The position numbers were made by a program, and so were the translations under genes. Below are positions 35,258 through 46,584 of a stretch of DNA of 64,000 nucleotides, one piece after another (positions within the stretch are counted from its first letter, which is position 1; each line of letters begins with the position of its first letter). The notes under the pieces were generated by a model that saw nothing but the letters and a program-made list of their open reading frames with translations, did no database searches and was not told where the DNA came from. This stretch comes from Mesostigma viride. Its lineage: Eukaryota > Streptophyta > Mesostigmatophyceae > Mesostigmatales > Mesostigmataceae. The DNA is taken from NCBI GenBank assembly GCA_009746045.1, contig RPFO01000299.1, forward strand, positions 250,001 through 314,000. The letters are read 5' to 3'.

Positions 35258-35992
35258 CTTCCTTCCTTCCTTCCTTCCTTCCTTCCTTCCTTCCTTCCTT
35301 CCTTCCTTCCTTCCTTCCTTCCTTCCTTCCTTCCTTCCTTCCTTCCTTCCTTCCTTCCTTCCTTCCTTCCTTCCTTCCTTCCTTCCTTCCTTCCTTCCTT
35401 CCTTCCTTCCTTCCTTCCTTCCTTCCTTCCTTCCTTCCTTCCTTCCTTCCTTCCTTCCTTCCTTCCTTCCTTCCTTCCTTCCTTCCTTCCTACCTTCCTT
35501 CCTTCCTTCCTTCCTTCCTTCCTTCCTTCCTTCCTTCCTTCCTTCCTTCCTTCCTTCCTTCCTTCCTTCCTTCCTTCCTTCCTTCCTTCCTTCCTTCCTT
35601 CCTTCCTTCCTTCCTTCCTTCCTTCCTTCCTTCCTGAAGTCCTTCCTTCCTTCCTTCCTTCCTTCCTTCCTTCCTTCCTTCCTTCCTTCCTTCCTTCCTT
35701 CCTTCCTTCCTTCCTTCCTTCCTTCCTTCCTTCCTTCCTTCCTTCCTTCCTTCCTTCCTTCCTTCCTTCCTTCCTTCCTTCCTTCCTTCCTTCCTTCCTT
35801 CCTTCCTTCCTTCCTTCCTTCCTTCCTTCCTTCCTTCCTTCCTTCCTTCCTTCCTTCCTTCCTTCCTTCCTTCCTTCCTTCCTTCCTTCCGGCTTCCTTC
35901 CTTCCTTCCTTCCTTCCTTCCTTCCTTCCTTCCTTCCTTCCTTCCTTCCTTCCTTCCTTCCTTCCTTCCTTCCTTCCTTCCTTCCTTCCTTC
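35258..35992 (+). repeat. (TTCC)n spacer after hAT copy 3
   Basis: Interruptions TACC 35491, TGAAGTCC 35635 and CGGC 35889, in the same order and similar spacing as in the previous spacer. Confidence 0.98.
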
Positions 35993-37287
35993 CAGTGATT
36001 GGCCATACGCCGTATTATACGCCGTATTTAGCGTATTATGCGCGATACGCAAGCGGCGCGTACGAAAATGGGGTACTTTCATACGCAACGCGTATTTTTG
36101 CGCATTTTTGCGTATTTTCGCGTATTTTTGGCATATTTTTGGCTTACGAGGTGGGTGAATTTGCTTGCCTAGACTGCGGCGCGCCGACCTGTAGTAGGAA
36201 CAAATAATTGCGTGATGAGCTAGCTAGTGTATAATGCACTAAAGCTAAAAGCGCTGTGACTTGTGAAGGCGGGAATGTGAAGGCGGGAAGGCTGAAGATT
36301 CATCATCCAGAAGGTGATAAGGTGTGCCAGCAACGTCGTGGTCGTCTGGCACCTCTATCGTAGCATATCGACATTCAGGCATGGCTGACACGAATGAGGA
36401 GTCAATGGAACACGATGATGATGTGCGGCCCGATGAAGAAGAGGCCACATCCGAAACTGTCTGGACATACATTAGCAAAGAGCGCATCCTCAAGAATGGG
36501 CAGCAGACAGATAACTACTACGTGGATGATGGAGTACTCCGTTACAGGCTGCTGGTCGAGCAGGCGGAGAAGGAAAGCAATACCAGGAAGAGGAAGGCGA
36601 CTAGTGACGCCAAGAAGCAGGCTGATGTGCGGGCGGCACTTAAAGGCAGGCTTGCAGACGTTGTAGAAACCGACGCCTCTAACTGGGTGTCCGCTCATGC
36701 CAGCAACACCTCGGGGCGCGCTGCTGGGGCGGCTGGGCCAAGCGGATCATCAAAGGGCCAATCCACCGACGGTAATTTGCCCGCACCTTATGGGCTCAGC
36801 AAAGAGCAGCTGGACGAGGAGCTGTGCAAGGCATTCATTTGCGCCTTTCAATGCCATCGACGCCCTTCAATGTCATCGACACCTCGGGGCAATGTATAGT
36901 GCATGCATATCTTGAGTTCTACAAATTCATGATCTATTATCCTTTCCAGTGAGTTGTGAATTGATACTGGTATTGATACTTAGTTGCATGTTGTCTCGAT
37001 TTTGAAGAGAAACTATCAAGTTAGACCGTTAGAAACTATGCTTGTATTTAGGTAGTGATGGCAATGCCAAGGTCATGCTATATATGTCAGGTATAGGCAA
37101 AAGGTATGGCAAAAACACCAGCAGACCATGCTTGATTGCTCAGAATGTTGAAAAACCCTCAAAAGCCTGCCAAAAAAGGGGTTTTCAACAGTTAGCGTAC
37201 GATCAGCGTATAATACATTATACACCGCGTATTATACATTATACACCTGGGCCGCGTACGACGCGTATCGCGTATGGCCAATCACTG
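35993..37287 (+). mobile_element. hAT-like element, copy 4
   Basis: 1295 bp, matching copy 3 including the missing G. It is the last hAT copy of the cluster. Confidence 0.8.
36381..36899 (+). CDS. Truncated transposase-like ORF in hAT copy 4
   Basis: Protein identical to the ORF in copy 1 (172 aa). Confidence 0.5.
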   Translation: MADTNEESMEHDDDVRPDEEEATSETVWTYISKERILKNGQQTDNYYVDDGVLRYRLLVEQAEKESNTRKRKATSDAKKQADVRAALKGRLADVVETDASNWVSAHASNTSGRAAGAAGPSGSSKGQSTDGNLPAPYGLSKEQLDEELCKAFICAFQCHRRPSMSSTPRGNV

Positions 37288-39722
37288 CTTCCTTCCTTCC
37301 TTCCTTCCTTCCTTCCTTCCTTCCTTCCTTCCTTCCTTCCTTCCTTCCTTCCTTCCTTCCTTCCTTCCTTCCTTCCTTCCTTCCTTCCTTCCTTCCTTCC
37401 TTCCTTCCTTCCTTCCTTCCTTCCTTCCTTCCTTCCTTCCTTCCTTCCTTCCTTCCTTCCTTCCTTCCTTCCTTCCTTCCTTCCTTCCTTCCTTCCTTCC
37501 TTCCTTCCTTCCTTCCTTCCTTCCTTCCTTCCTTCCTTCCTTCCTTCCTTCCTTCCTTCCTTCCTTCCTTCCTTCCTTCCTTCCTTCCTTCCTTCCTTCC
37601 TTCCTTCCTTCCTTCCTTCCTTCCTTCCTTCCTTCCTTCCTTCCTGAAGTCCTTCCTTCCTTCCTTCCTTCCTTCCTTCCTTCCTTCCTTCCTTCCTTCC
37701 TTCCTTCCTTCCTTCCTTCCTTCCTTCCTTCCTTCCTTCCTTCCTTCCTTCCTTCCTTCCTTCCTTCCTTCCTTCCTTCCTTCCTTCCTTCCTTCCTTCC
37801 TTCCTTCCTTCCTTCCTTCCTTCCTTCCTTCCTTCCTTCCTTCCTTCCTTCCTTCCTTCCTTCCTTCCTTCCTTCCTTCCTTCCTTCCTTCCTTCCTTCC
37901 TTCCTACCTTCCTTCCTTCCTTCCTTCCTTCCTTCCTTCCTTCCTTCCTTCCTTCCTTCCTTCCTTCCTTCCTTCCTTCCTTCCTTCCTTCCTTCCTTCC
38001 TTCCTTCCTTCCTTCCTTCCTTCCTTCCTTCCTTCCTTCCTTCCTTCCTTCCTGAAGTCCTTCCTTCCTTCCTTCCTTCCTTCCTTCCTTCCTTCCTTCC
38101 TTCCTTCCTTCCTTCCTTCCTTCCTTCCTTCCTTCCTTCCTTCCTTCCTTCCTTCCTTCCTTCCTTCCTTCCTTCCTTCCTTCCTTCCTTCCTTCCTTCC
38201 TTCCTTCCTTCCTTCCTTCCTTCCTTCCTTCCTTCCTTCCTTCCTTCCTTCCTTCCTTCCTTCCTTCCTTCCTTCCTTCCTTCCTTCCTTCCTTCCTTCC
38301 TTCCTTCCTTCCTTCCTTCCTTCCTTCCTTCCTTCCTTCCTTCCTTCCTTCCTTCCTTCCTTCCTTCCTTCCTTCCTTCCTTCCTTCCTTCCTTCCTTCC
38401 TTCCTTCCTTCCTTCCTTCCTTCCTTCCTTCCTTCCTTCCTTCCTTCCTTCCTTCCTTCCTTCCTTCCTTCCTTCCTTCCTTCCTTCCTTCCTTCCTTCC
38501 TTCCTTCCTTCCTTCCTTCCTTCCTTCCTTCCTTCCTTCCTTCCTTCCTTCCTTCCTTCCTTCCTTCCTTCCTTCCTTCCTTCCTTCCTTCCTTCCTTCC
38601 TTCCTTCCTTCCTTCCTTCCTTCCTTCCTTCCTTCCTTCCTTCCTTCCTTCCTTCCTTCCTTCCTTCCTTCCTTCCTTCCTTCCTTCCTTCCTTCCTTCC
38701 TTCCTTCCTTCCTTCCTTCCTTCCTTCCTTCCTTCCTTCCTTCCTTCCTTCCTTCCTTCCTTCCTTCCTTCCTTCCTTCCTTCCTTCCTTCCTTCCTTCC
38801 TTCCTTCCTTCCTTCCTTCCTTCCTTCCTTCCTTCCTTCCTTCCTTCCTTCCTTCCTTCCTTCCTTCCTTCCTTCCTTCCTTCCTTCCTTCCTTCCTTCC
38901 TTCCTTCCTTCCTTCCTTCCTTCCTTCCTTCCTTCCTTCCTTCCTTCCTTCCTTCCTTCCTTCCTTCCTTCCTTCCTTCCTTCCTTCCTTCCTTCCTTCC
39001 TTCCTTCCTTCCTTCCTTCCTTCCTTCCTTCCTTCCTTCCTTCCTTCCTTCCTTCCTTCCTTCCTTCCTTCCTTCCTTCCTTCCTTCCTTCCTTCCTTCC
39101 TTCCTTCCTTCCTTCCTTCCTTCCTTCCTTCCTTCCTTCCTTCCTTCCTTCCTTCCTTCCTTCCTTCCTTCCTTCCTTCCTTCCTTCCTTCCTTCCTTCC
39201 GGCTTCCTTCCTTCCTTCCTTCCTTCCTTCCTTCCTTCCTTCCTTCCTTCCTTCCTTCCTTCCTTCCTTCCTTCCTTCCTTCCTTCCTTCCTTCCTTCCT
39301 TCCTTCCTTCCTTCCTTCCTTCCTTCCTTCCTTCCTTCCTTCCTTCCTTCCTTCCTTCCTTCCTTCCTTCCTTCCTTCCTTCCTTCCTTCCTTCCTTCCT
39401 TCCTTCCTTCCTTCCTTCCTTCCTTCCTTCCTTCCTTCCTTCCTTCCTTCCTTCCTTCCTTCCTTCCTTCCTTCCTTCCTTCCTTCCTTCCTTCCTTCCT
39501 TCCTTCCTTCCTTCCTTCCTTCCTTCCTTCCTTCCTTACTTCCTTCCTTCCTTCCTTCCTTCCTTCCTTCCTTCCTTCCTTCCTTCCTTCCTTCCTTCCT
39601 TCCTTCCTTCCTTCCTTCCTTCCTCCTTCCTTCCTTCCTTCCTTCCTTCCTTCCTTCCTTCCTTCCTTCCTTACTTCCTTCCTTCCTTCCTTCCTTCCTT
39701 CCTTCCTTCCTTCCTTCCTTCC
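37288..39722 (+). repeat. 2.4-kb (TTCC)n array
   Basis: The longest array of the window. Landmarks: TGAAGTCC 37645, TACC 37906, TGAAGTCC 38053, CGGC 39200, then TTACTTCC 39537, CCTCC 39624 and TTACTTCC 39671. The CGGC landmark that elsewhere precedes a hAT copy is here followed by plain array and then by the second PAT-like element at TTCC|ATAC. Confidence 0.98.
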
Positions 39723-40253
39723 ATACATTTCTTGTTTTTGGTCCATTGGAGTTCCTTCCCACCAAGAGAAACATTTATTTTACATTTTTGTGTGCTAGGC
39801 TTTATACGGACAGCCTATACCACACCTTCAAACTCAGTGCACATCATTATCAAGTTGGTTATTGTAGCACCATGCTGGGGGCCCAGCATACTCGAACACA
39901 AGGTGTTGCCCCTCGTAGCAGCGTGGGTGGGTGGGTGGGAGCTGAAAAGAGGCCTCCCTACGTCCCCTACACCACTCTAAGTACTGACTATCATTCACAT
40001 TGCGCCACGCAGGCCTGCCGGCTGGCGCAGGTACAAGGTGTACTGACTGCCAATCACAGTTGCGCCACGCCTGGCGGCTGGCGCAGGTAACAAGGTCTAG
40101 TGACGTACGTTAGAAGCTACCTAGGCCTGCACTCCGGAACCACACTCAGCCTAGGCACAAAAAGGGCCGGCCGGTGCAGTACCCTCGTGACAAGCGCTAG
40201 TCTTACGCTACCTACGGCAGGTCGGTCCCCTTTGAGCCCGTCCACGCGTCATA

Positions 40254-43200
40254 TACAAACCCCCCAGAACGGCCTGCCCGGCGGCCCGGCGGCCGCACCG
40301 GCCTCCCGGTCCGGGGCGGCCCCACGGTCGGCCCCTGCCCCTCCACCGGCATCGCAGGGTACGAGCGATCCGGGGGACCTCTCGGCAGGCTGGGCATTCC
40401 TGGCCACGCTCCCTTTTGCCGCCTGTGCGCGCAACCCTTGCATGACGCTCCCGGACGTCCCTCACCGCGCCCGGAGCTTGTTTACGCGCTGCGCCCTGCT
40501 TTCCCTGGCCCGGATGCATAGTCACCCTCTCGACGAACTCGGTCACAAGCTGTTTCTCGTCACCCCCCGGCTCCTCTTAGCGCCGTTGGAGCGGGGCGTG
40601 CGTGGCGTACAGGGTGCGGTCATCGCTCGCTGCCGGCGGTTCCTCCTCGGGGATTGGGAAGGGCTGTGGGCGCTGCAGCCTCCGGCCTCCACCCGGGTGT
40701 CGGGGGCCGCCTCCTTTGCCCGGGTGGAAGCTGACGTCATGCGGTTGGTGAAGGTAGGTGAATTGAGCCGGGCCATGCAAAAGCTTGAACTGACCGCGTT
40801 GGCTCCCTCCACTCCCCCGACCCTGCAGGCTTTGCGCGACCTTCACCCCGACGAACCGGCCTTTGCGGTGCCCGCCCCGGCCACCCCCCCGCCCCCGCCT
40901 ATTGTCCTGGACCTGGACATCTTCACGGCTGTGCTGAAGGATCTGCCGAACGCCTCCTCCACCGGCCCCTCAGGCTGGCGCTACGAGCACCTCTCCGTGA
41001 TGGCGGGCCATGGCGGGGCGACCGCACTCTTTGAGGCTGCCGCCGACTTGGCCGCGGGGTCCCTGGCCCCCGCGGCGCGCCCTTGGCTGGCTGGGGCACG
41101 CCTCATTGCCCTCCTGAAAGACGACGTCCCCCGCCTGCTGGCCGCGTTCGTCCCATTGCTTGCGGCGAGGTCCTACGCAAGCTGGTGAGTAAGGTCATTT
41201 GTCGCCAAAAGGCCCCCGAGTTTCGCGCCTACTTCTGCCCCAACCGGAGTGATACTGAGGAGTCCGTCGCGGCCCAGCTTGGCGTCGCCACCAAAGGGGG
41301 CAGCGACATCATCGTGCACACAGTTCAGGCCTACCTCGAGACGCATCCGACCCATGTGGCGCTGAAGGTGGATTGCCACAATGCGTTCAATGCTGTCACC
41401 AAGGCTAGCATCTTTGAGGCCGTCGGCGAGGCGTTCCCTGACCTTCTTGCGTGGACAGCAGCCTGCTACGGCGAACCCACTCAACTCTCCTTCCTCATGG
41501 AGGATGGGACGTTCGCCGACATCGCTTCCCGCACGGGAACCCAGCAAGGTGACCCCCTCGGCCCCTTTTACCTGTCTGCCCCGCTGCACAAGGCTCTCCA
41601 AGGTGTCCACGCTGCGCACCCGGATGTCGTGCTCCTCGCCTACATGGACGATATCCATGCCCTTGGCCCGGCCGACGCTGTGGTTGCCGCCCTGGCTGCC
41701 CTTGAAGTGGCCATGGCGGCCATCAACCTTCGGCTCACCCTCCCCAAGTGTGCAGTCTTTTCGCCCCAGGGGGACTGCTCTGGCTTCCCCGCGGCTATCC
41801 CGGGGGCATTGGCGCGGGCGCGTGGTTTCTCGTGCCTGGGCGTCCCTGTGGGTGACCCTGACTACGTCGAAGAGGAGCTCCGGGCCACCGTGGAACAGCG
41901 CACCCATGTCCTTGAGACTTGGGCGCGCCTCAAGGACCCCCAGACCAAAGGGCTCCTCCTGTGGTTTTGCGCCCACCCGCGGGTGGTTCACTGGCTCCGT
42001 GGCGCTCCCCCCCACTTGGTGCGGCTTGCCGCGGAAGGCCATGACGAGCGCATTCAGGCCGCCTTGCAGGTGCTCCTCCCCGGCCCTAGCCTGCCAGCTC
42101 ACTCCATGCGCTTGGCCACCCTCCCCTGCCGCATGGGCGGGTGTGGGCTCACCCGCGCCGCCCGCCTCGCCCCCGCCGCCTTCCTTGGCTCTGTTGCTCA
42201 GGCCTGGGCGGAGATCCGCCGGTTGGTCCCCAGCGCCGTCAGCGCCATTCCCGACTTGGTCACCCCATCCCCCTTCCCCTTTGTGCAGGCTGTGCAGGAT
42301 TCTTACCTCGGGATCCAGCAGGCTTGCGACCTCGTCCGCCCCGCTCAGGCCGTCCACCGTCGCCTGCCCCGGGGCACGCCCGGCGTGTCCACTGTCGTCA
42401 GTCCTAGTGTCTTCCCTGCCTGCGTTCATGAAAAACAACAAAAGACCTACGCGGGTATACTACACTGTGCCGACTGGATGGGTCTGCATGCGAGCTTGAA
42501 CGATCAGGGGAAGGCTTGGCTTCACTCCGTTTCCCTTGAGGGGAGCGTGGGGTCCGCATTCCTGCGCGCCCTCCCCATGAGCCCTTTGTTCACACTGGTT
42601 CCGGCCCTTTACGCCATCGCTCTCCGCCACCAGCTCTTTGCCCCGCAACCTCTCATCACGGCGGGTGCGTCCTGCGGCAGCTGCGGGCTTGCTCTGGATA
42701 CTACTGGGACGCACTACATCGCGTGCATGGGTGGCCAGCAGAACCAGAACTGGTTCCTCTATCTCCATACCGCTCTCCTCCGGGTGGTGTGTGCCATGGT
42801 TCGGTCGGTCTTTCCCCACTCCACCATTAAGTGCGAGGACGCGGATGGGGCCGCCCTCTACTCACCCAACCACCGCCCCGACATTACCGTGCTTGACTAC
42901 GACGGGCAGGGTTGCCACCTGCTCATCGATGTCTCCGTGGCTCGGCCGCTTTCCGGTCGCCACATCCTCCGGGCGGCTGTGGATGCCGGCGCTGCTGCCG
43001 CTGTGGCTGAGCGCGACAAGTTTGCCTCCTACGGCAATGTGGGGCCCCACCGGGTCATCCCCTTTGTCCTTGAGGAGTTCGGGGCCATGGGCCCCAAGAC
43101 AGCGGAGTTTTTCCACGAGTGCTGCCAGCGCCGTGAAGACCGCCTCGACCTCGAGGGTCAGACCGCCCCGTGGTCGGCCCGCACGTGGTCCTCGTATTGG

Positions 43201-43293
43201 CGGCAGCGTCTGTCACTCGCCCTCACTCGCACCGTGGCTGATGTGTTATTCCGCCGCACCCGGGCCGACTTTGTCGCGACCCACGCGGTCTAG
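40254..43293 (+). CDS. Reverse transcriptase with C-terminal PD-(D/E)XK-like endonuclease (one frameshift)
   Basis: Open from the element's left edge to 41188 in one frame (first internal ATG at 40442), then to the stop at 43293 in another. The change falls at the C5 run 41128-41132, where LIALLKDDV must join VRPIACGEVLRKLVSKVI. RT motifs: motif A LKVDCHNAFNAV, motif B GTQQGDPLGPFYLS, catalytic YMDDIHALG, and the thumb region PKCAVFSPQ. The C-terminus has a zinc-binding CGSCG…THYIAC cluster and then NHRPDITVLDYDG…LLIDVSVARP, the PD…D/E signature of restriction-like endonucleases in R2/CRE-type LINEs. About 1010 residues in total. It would nick a target and prime reverse transcription there. 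The intact remainder suggests recent insertion. Confidence 0.8.
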
Positions 43294-43502
43294 ATTCCTT
43301 CCAGGCCTGCATGGTGGGCCGGCAGCGCTGTTGCTGCGTGTAGTTTTGTGATGTATAGTTAGTTGTACCTTGTGCCGCTGGCGTGATCCTTGGATGTCTG
43401 TGTCAGATTACTATTAATTTCTTCAGGGTTATTCTCCCAGTCATCGGTTTTTTCCTTATGTTGCATGCCTATCTCACCTCCGTAATCTATCATTCTCAAT
43501 GA
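40254..43502 (+). mobile_element. RLE-type non-LTR retrotransposon inserted in the PAT-like B1 repeat
   Basis: Comparing 40240-40256 and 43495-43529 with the uninterrupted B2 copy (45020-45053) shows an insertion of about 3.25 kb at CGTCATATATAAAATG, with ATATA on both sides as a possible 5-bp target duplication. There is no poly(A) tail. The 5' end lacks the N-terminal zinc fingers usual for this group, so it may be 5'-truncated. Confidence 0.7.
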
Positions 43503-43726
43503 ATATATAAAATGAGCGAAGCTCAGCAAATACATTTCTTGTTTTTGGTCCATTGGAGTTCCTTCCCACCAAGAGAAACATTTATTTTACATTTTTGTGT
43601 GCTAGGCTTTATACGGACAGCCTATACCACACCTTCAAACTCAGTGCACATCATTATCAAGTTGGTTATTGTAGCACCATGCTGGGGGCCCAGCATACTC
43701 GAACACAAGGTGTTGCCCCCACACCT

Positions 43727-44772
43727 CCTTCTTGGCCACCAAGGCTGTCGCCAACCTTGGTGCCGATTTTCTTTCCGCCCATGGCCCCCCTCCTGCACGC
43801 TGCCACGGCTGTACTGCCGCCCCCGTGTGGCCGCTACGGTTTCCCGGCGGACGCAGGGCGGCACCCATGTCGTTCCCCCCGTTAGGGGGGCGGTTTCCAG
43901 CGGCTGCTCATTAGGCCTTACGCCCCCGGACCGTCTCTCACAAGCCCAGGACCCATCACCAGCCCCACCCCCGAGGCTGGGATTTCCCGGCATTGAAACC
44001 TTTGTGGCGATAGGCCCTCTACCCTACCAAGGCCTTGGCTTGGAAACTGCTTATAGCCAAGGCCCTGACCAGGGCTTGTGTTGTTGTAGGAAATTTTTTA
44101 TGGCATAGATATGCCCCCCTGGCTGAACCGAACTCTTTATCGCTTTTCCTATAATGCATCATACAGGATAAAAACAAGGCGATAAAACAGCAAGAATTTC
44201 AGCCCCGCCAGGCGAACATTCTTTGCTGAAAAACTGGGCAATGATGAAGAGCGCGCTCCTCCCACCAAGATTCGCTCCAGCCCCGCATCCTCCCCGAAAC
44301 TCCCGTCTGGCCACAGGCCGAAAGATCGGGTCCGCTGTCAGGCTCCTGGCAGTTATGGGCTACCCTGGCACCCCGCGCTAGCCATCTCCACGTTTAAGGC
44401 AGATTCGCCTCCACCTGTGATTCTTTCCACCGTAGCCGCTGGCCCTGGCCTGTATGGCTCCTTCCCTGACGTTGTCCGACTAAAATCGCAGCTTCCCCAG
44501 TGTCAGGAAGCCGCTTGCCGCACCCAGGGGTAGAGGGGAATCGTCAGTGGGCCCAGCGCCGGAAATCACACCATTTTACTCAAAACGTAGAGCCCCCCAC
44601 CCAACAACCATTACCGTGGCCTGTAACGGTGGGTGGCGAACATAAAGAATTTTATTCCAGGCCTCTCCACGCCCGGAGAGGCCGATAGCATCGTCTTACA
44701 TTCAGCGCAGCCGCCATAGCGGCCAGCCGACCTTGCCAGCAAATGCTGGGATCAAGTTGCGAAGCTGAAAAG
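43727..44772. other. Internal non-coding part of the second PAT-like element
   Basis: 1 kb without a convincing frame; short ORFs lack any family resemblance. A hairpin GGCCTCTCCACGCCCGGAGAGGCC lies at about 44660-44685. This is the region that should encode Gag/RT/recombinase in an autonomous relative. Confidence 0.6.
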
Positions 44773-45053
44773 ACATTGCGCCACGCAGGCCTGCCGGCTG
44801 GCGCAGGTACAAGGTGTACTGACTGCCAATCACAGTTGCGCCACGCCTGGCGGCTGGCGCAGGTAACAAGGTCTAGTGACGTACGTTAGAAGCTACCTAG
44901 GCCTGCACTCCGGAACCACACTCAGCCTAGGCACAAAAAGGGCCGGCCGGTGCAGTACCCTCGTGACAAGCGCTAGTCTTACGCTACCTACGGCAGGTCG
45001 GTCCCCTTTGAGCCCGTCCACGCGTCATATATAAAATGAGCGAAGCTCAGCAA

Positions 45054-46018
45054 TTCCTTCCTTCCTTCCTTCCTTCCTTCCTTCCTTCCTTCCTTCCTTC
45101 CTTCCTTCCTTCCTTCCTTCCTTCCTTCCTTCCTTCCTTCCTTCCTTCCTTCCTTCCTTCCTTCCTTCCTTCCTTCGGGACTTCCTTCCTTCCTTCCTTC
45201 CTTCCTTCCTTCCTTCCTTCCTTCCTTCCTTCCTTCCTTCCTTCCTTCCTTCCTTCCTTCCTTCCTTCCTTCCTTCCTTCCTTCCTTCCTTCCTTCCTTC
45301 CTTCCTTCCTTCCTTCCTTCCTTCCTTCCTTCCTTCCTTCCTTCCTTCCTTCCTTCCTTCCTTCCTTCCTTCCTTCCTTCCTTCCTTCCTTCCTTCCTTC
45401 CTTCCTTCCTTCCTTCCTTCCTTCCTTCCTTCCTTCCTTCCTTCCTTCCTTCCTTCCTTCCTTCCTTCCTTCCTTCCTTCCTTCCTTCCTTCCTTCCTTC
45501 CTTCCTTCCTTCCTTCCTTCCTTCCTTCCTTCCTTCCTTCCTTCCTTCCTTCCTTCCTTCCTTCCTTCCTTCCTTCCTTCCTTCCTTCCTTCCTTCCTTC
45601 CTTCCTTCCTTCCTTCCTTCCGTCCTTCCTTCCTTCCTTCCTTCCTTCCTTCCTTCCTTCCTTCCTTCCTTCCTTCCTTCCTTCCTTCCTTCCTTCCTTC
45701 CTTCCTTCCTTCCTTCCTTCCTTCCTTCCTTCCGTCCTTCCTTCCTTCCTTCCTTCCTTCCTTCCTTCCTTCCTTCCTTCCTTCCTTCCTTCCTTCCTTC
45801 CTTCCTTCCTTCCTTCCTTCCTTCCTTCCTTCCTTCCTTCCTTCCTTCCTTCCTTCCTTCCTTCCTTCCTTCCTTCCTTCCTTCCTTCCTTCCTTCCTTC
45901 CTTCCTTCCTTCCTTCCTTCCTTCCTTCCTTCCTTCCTTCCTTCCTTCCTTCCTTCCTTCCTTCCTTCCTTCCTTCCTTCCTTCCTTCCTTCCTTCCTTC
46001 CTTCCTTCCTTCCTTCCA
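45054..46018 (+). repeat. (TTCC)n array
   Basis: TTCC array with TTCGGGACTTCC at about 45175 and TCCG at 45620 and 45733. It is bounded by the second PAT-like element and the fold-back element. Confidence 0.99.
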
Positions 46019-46584
46019 GTTAAGTAATGCAATACGCATTACTTTTGCATACTTGCAAGTATGCAAAAGTAATGCGTATTGCATTACTTAACTAAAATTG
46101 GGCCGCGTGGGGAAATCCGGCGTTCCGCACACACCGCTCGTTACCAAGGTGACTCGATTAATTACGACTCGGCTATTCCCAGCCTCGCGCCGTAATTCCT
46201 ATTTCGACTTGGCCTACCCGGCCTCCGCCAAACATAGAAATCCACAAATATTTCGACTCGGCCTCTAAGTATGCAAAAGTAATGCGTATTGCATTACTTA
46301 ACTAAGATTGGCGTTCGCTCCTGGGGTACCGGGTTCGAATCCTCTCGGAGGCACGGAAATATTTGCGGCGGGTAGGCCTGGGAGGCCGAGTCGAAATATT
46401 TGTGGATTTCTATGTTTGGCGGAGGCCGGGTAGGCCAAGTCGAAATAGGAATTACGGCGCGAGGCTGGGAATAGCCGAGTCGTAATTAATCGAGTCACCT
46501 CGGTAACGAGCGGTGTGTGCGGAACGCCGGATTTCCCCACGCGGCCCAATTTTAGTTAAGTAATGCGTATTGCATTACTTAACT
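46019..46584. mobile_element. Fold-back element with 178-bp inverted arms and a tRNA-like B box
   Basis: The arms 46087-46264 and 46382-46559 are reverse complements with a single difference (CCAAGG/CCTCGG). They are bounded outside and between by copies of the near-palindrome AGTTAAGTAATGC-GTATT-GCATTACTTAACT (46019-46092, 46268-46303, 46553-46584). The loop of about 116 bp contains GGTTCGAATCC (46332-46342), a perfect RNA polymerase III B box, within GGTACCGGGTTCGAATCC. A full tRNA fold could not be drawn. The whole element lies between two (TTCC)n arrays. The transcript of either strand would form a very long hairpin. Confidence 0.75.

Larger units (their letters stand above)
39723..45053 (+). 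mobile_element. Non-autonomous PAT-like element interrupted by a LINE
   Basis: Its ends match those of the element at 22661-27979. The left end is ATACATTTCTTG against ATCCATTTCTGG, followed in both by a similar ATTTATT…GTGTGCTAG…TATACGG block. The right end is TAAAATGAGCGAAGCTCAGCAA against TAAAATGAGCATAGCTCACCAA. Topology is also the same: A1 (39723-39918), B1 (39996-40253 plus 43503-43529, split by the LINE), A2 (43530-43726), a 1-kb internal part, then B2 (44773-45053). The internal part 43727-44772 has no RT, RNase H or recombinase, so it would depend on an autonomous relative. Both outer ends abut (TTCC)n in the same register as the other element. Confidence 0.75.

Noticed and set aside
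41173-42441. Long minus-strand frame (422 codons) opposite the RLE-type RT
   Set aside because: It is the antisense shadow of a GC-rich coding sequence; the plus strand carries all RT motifs.
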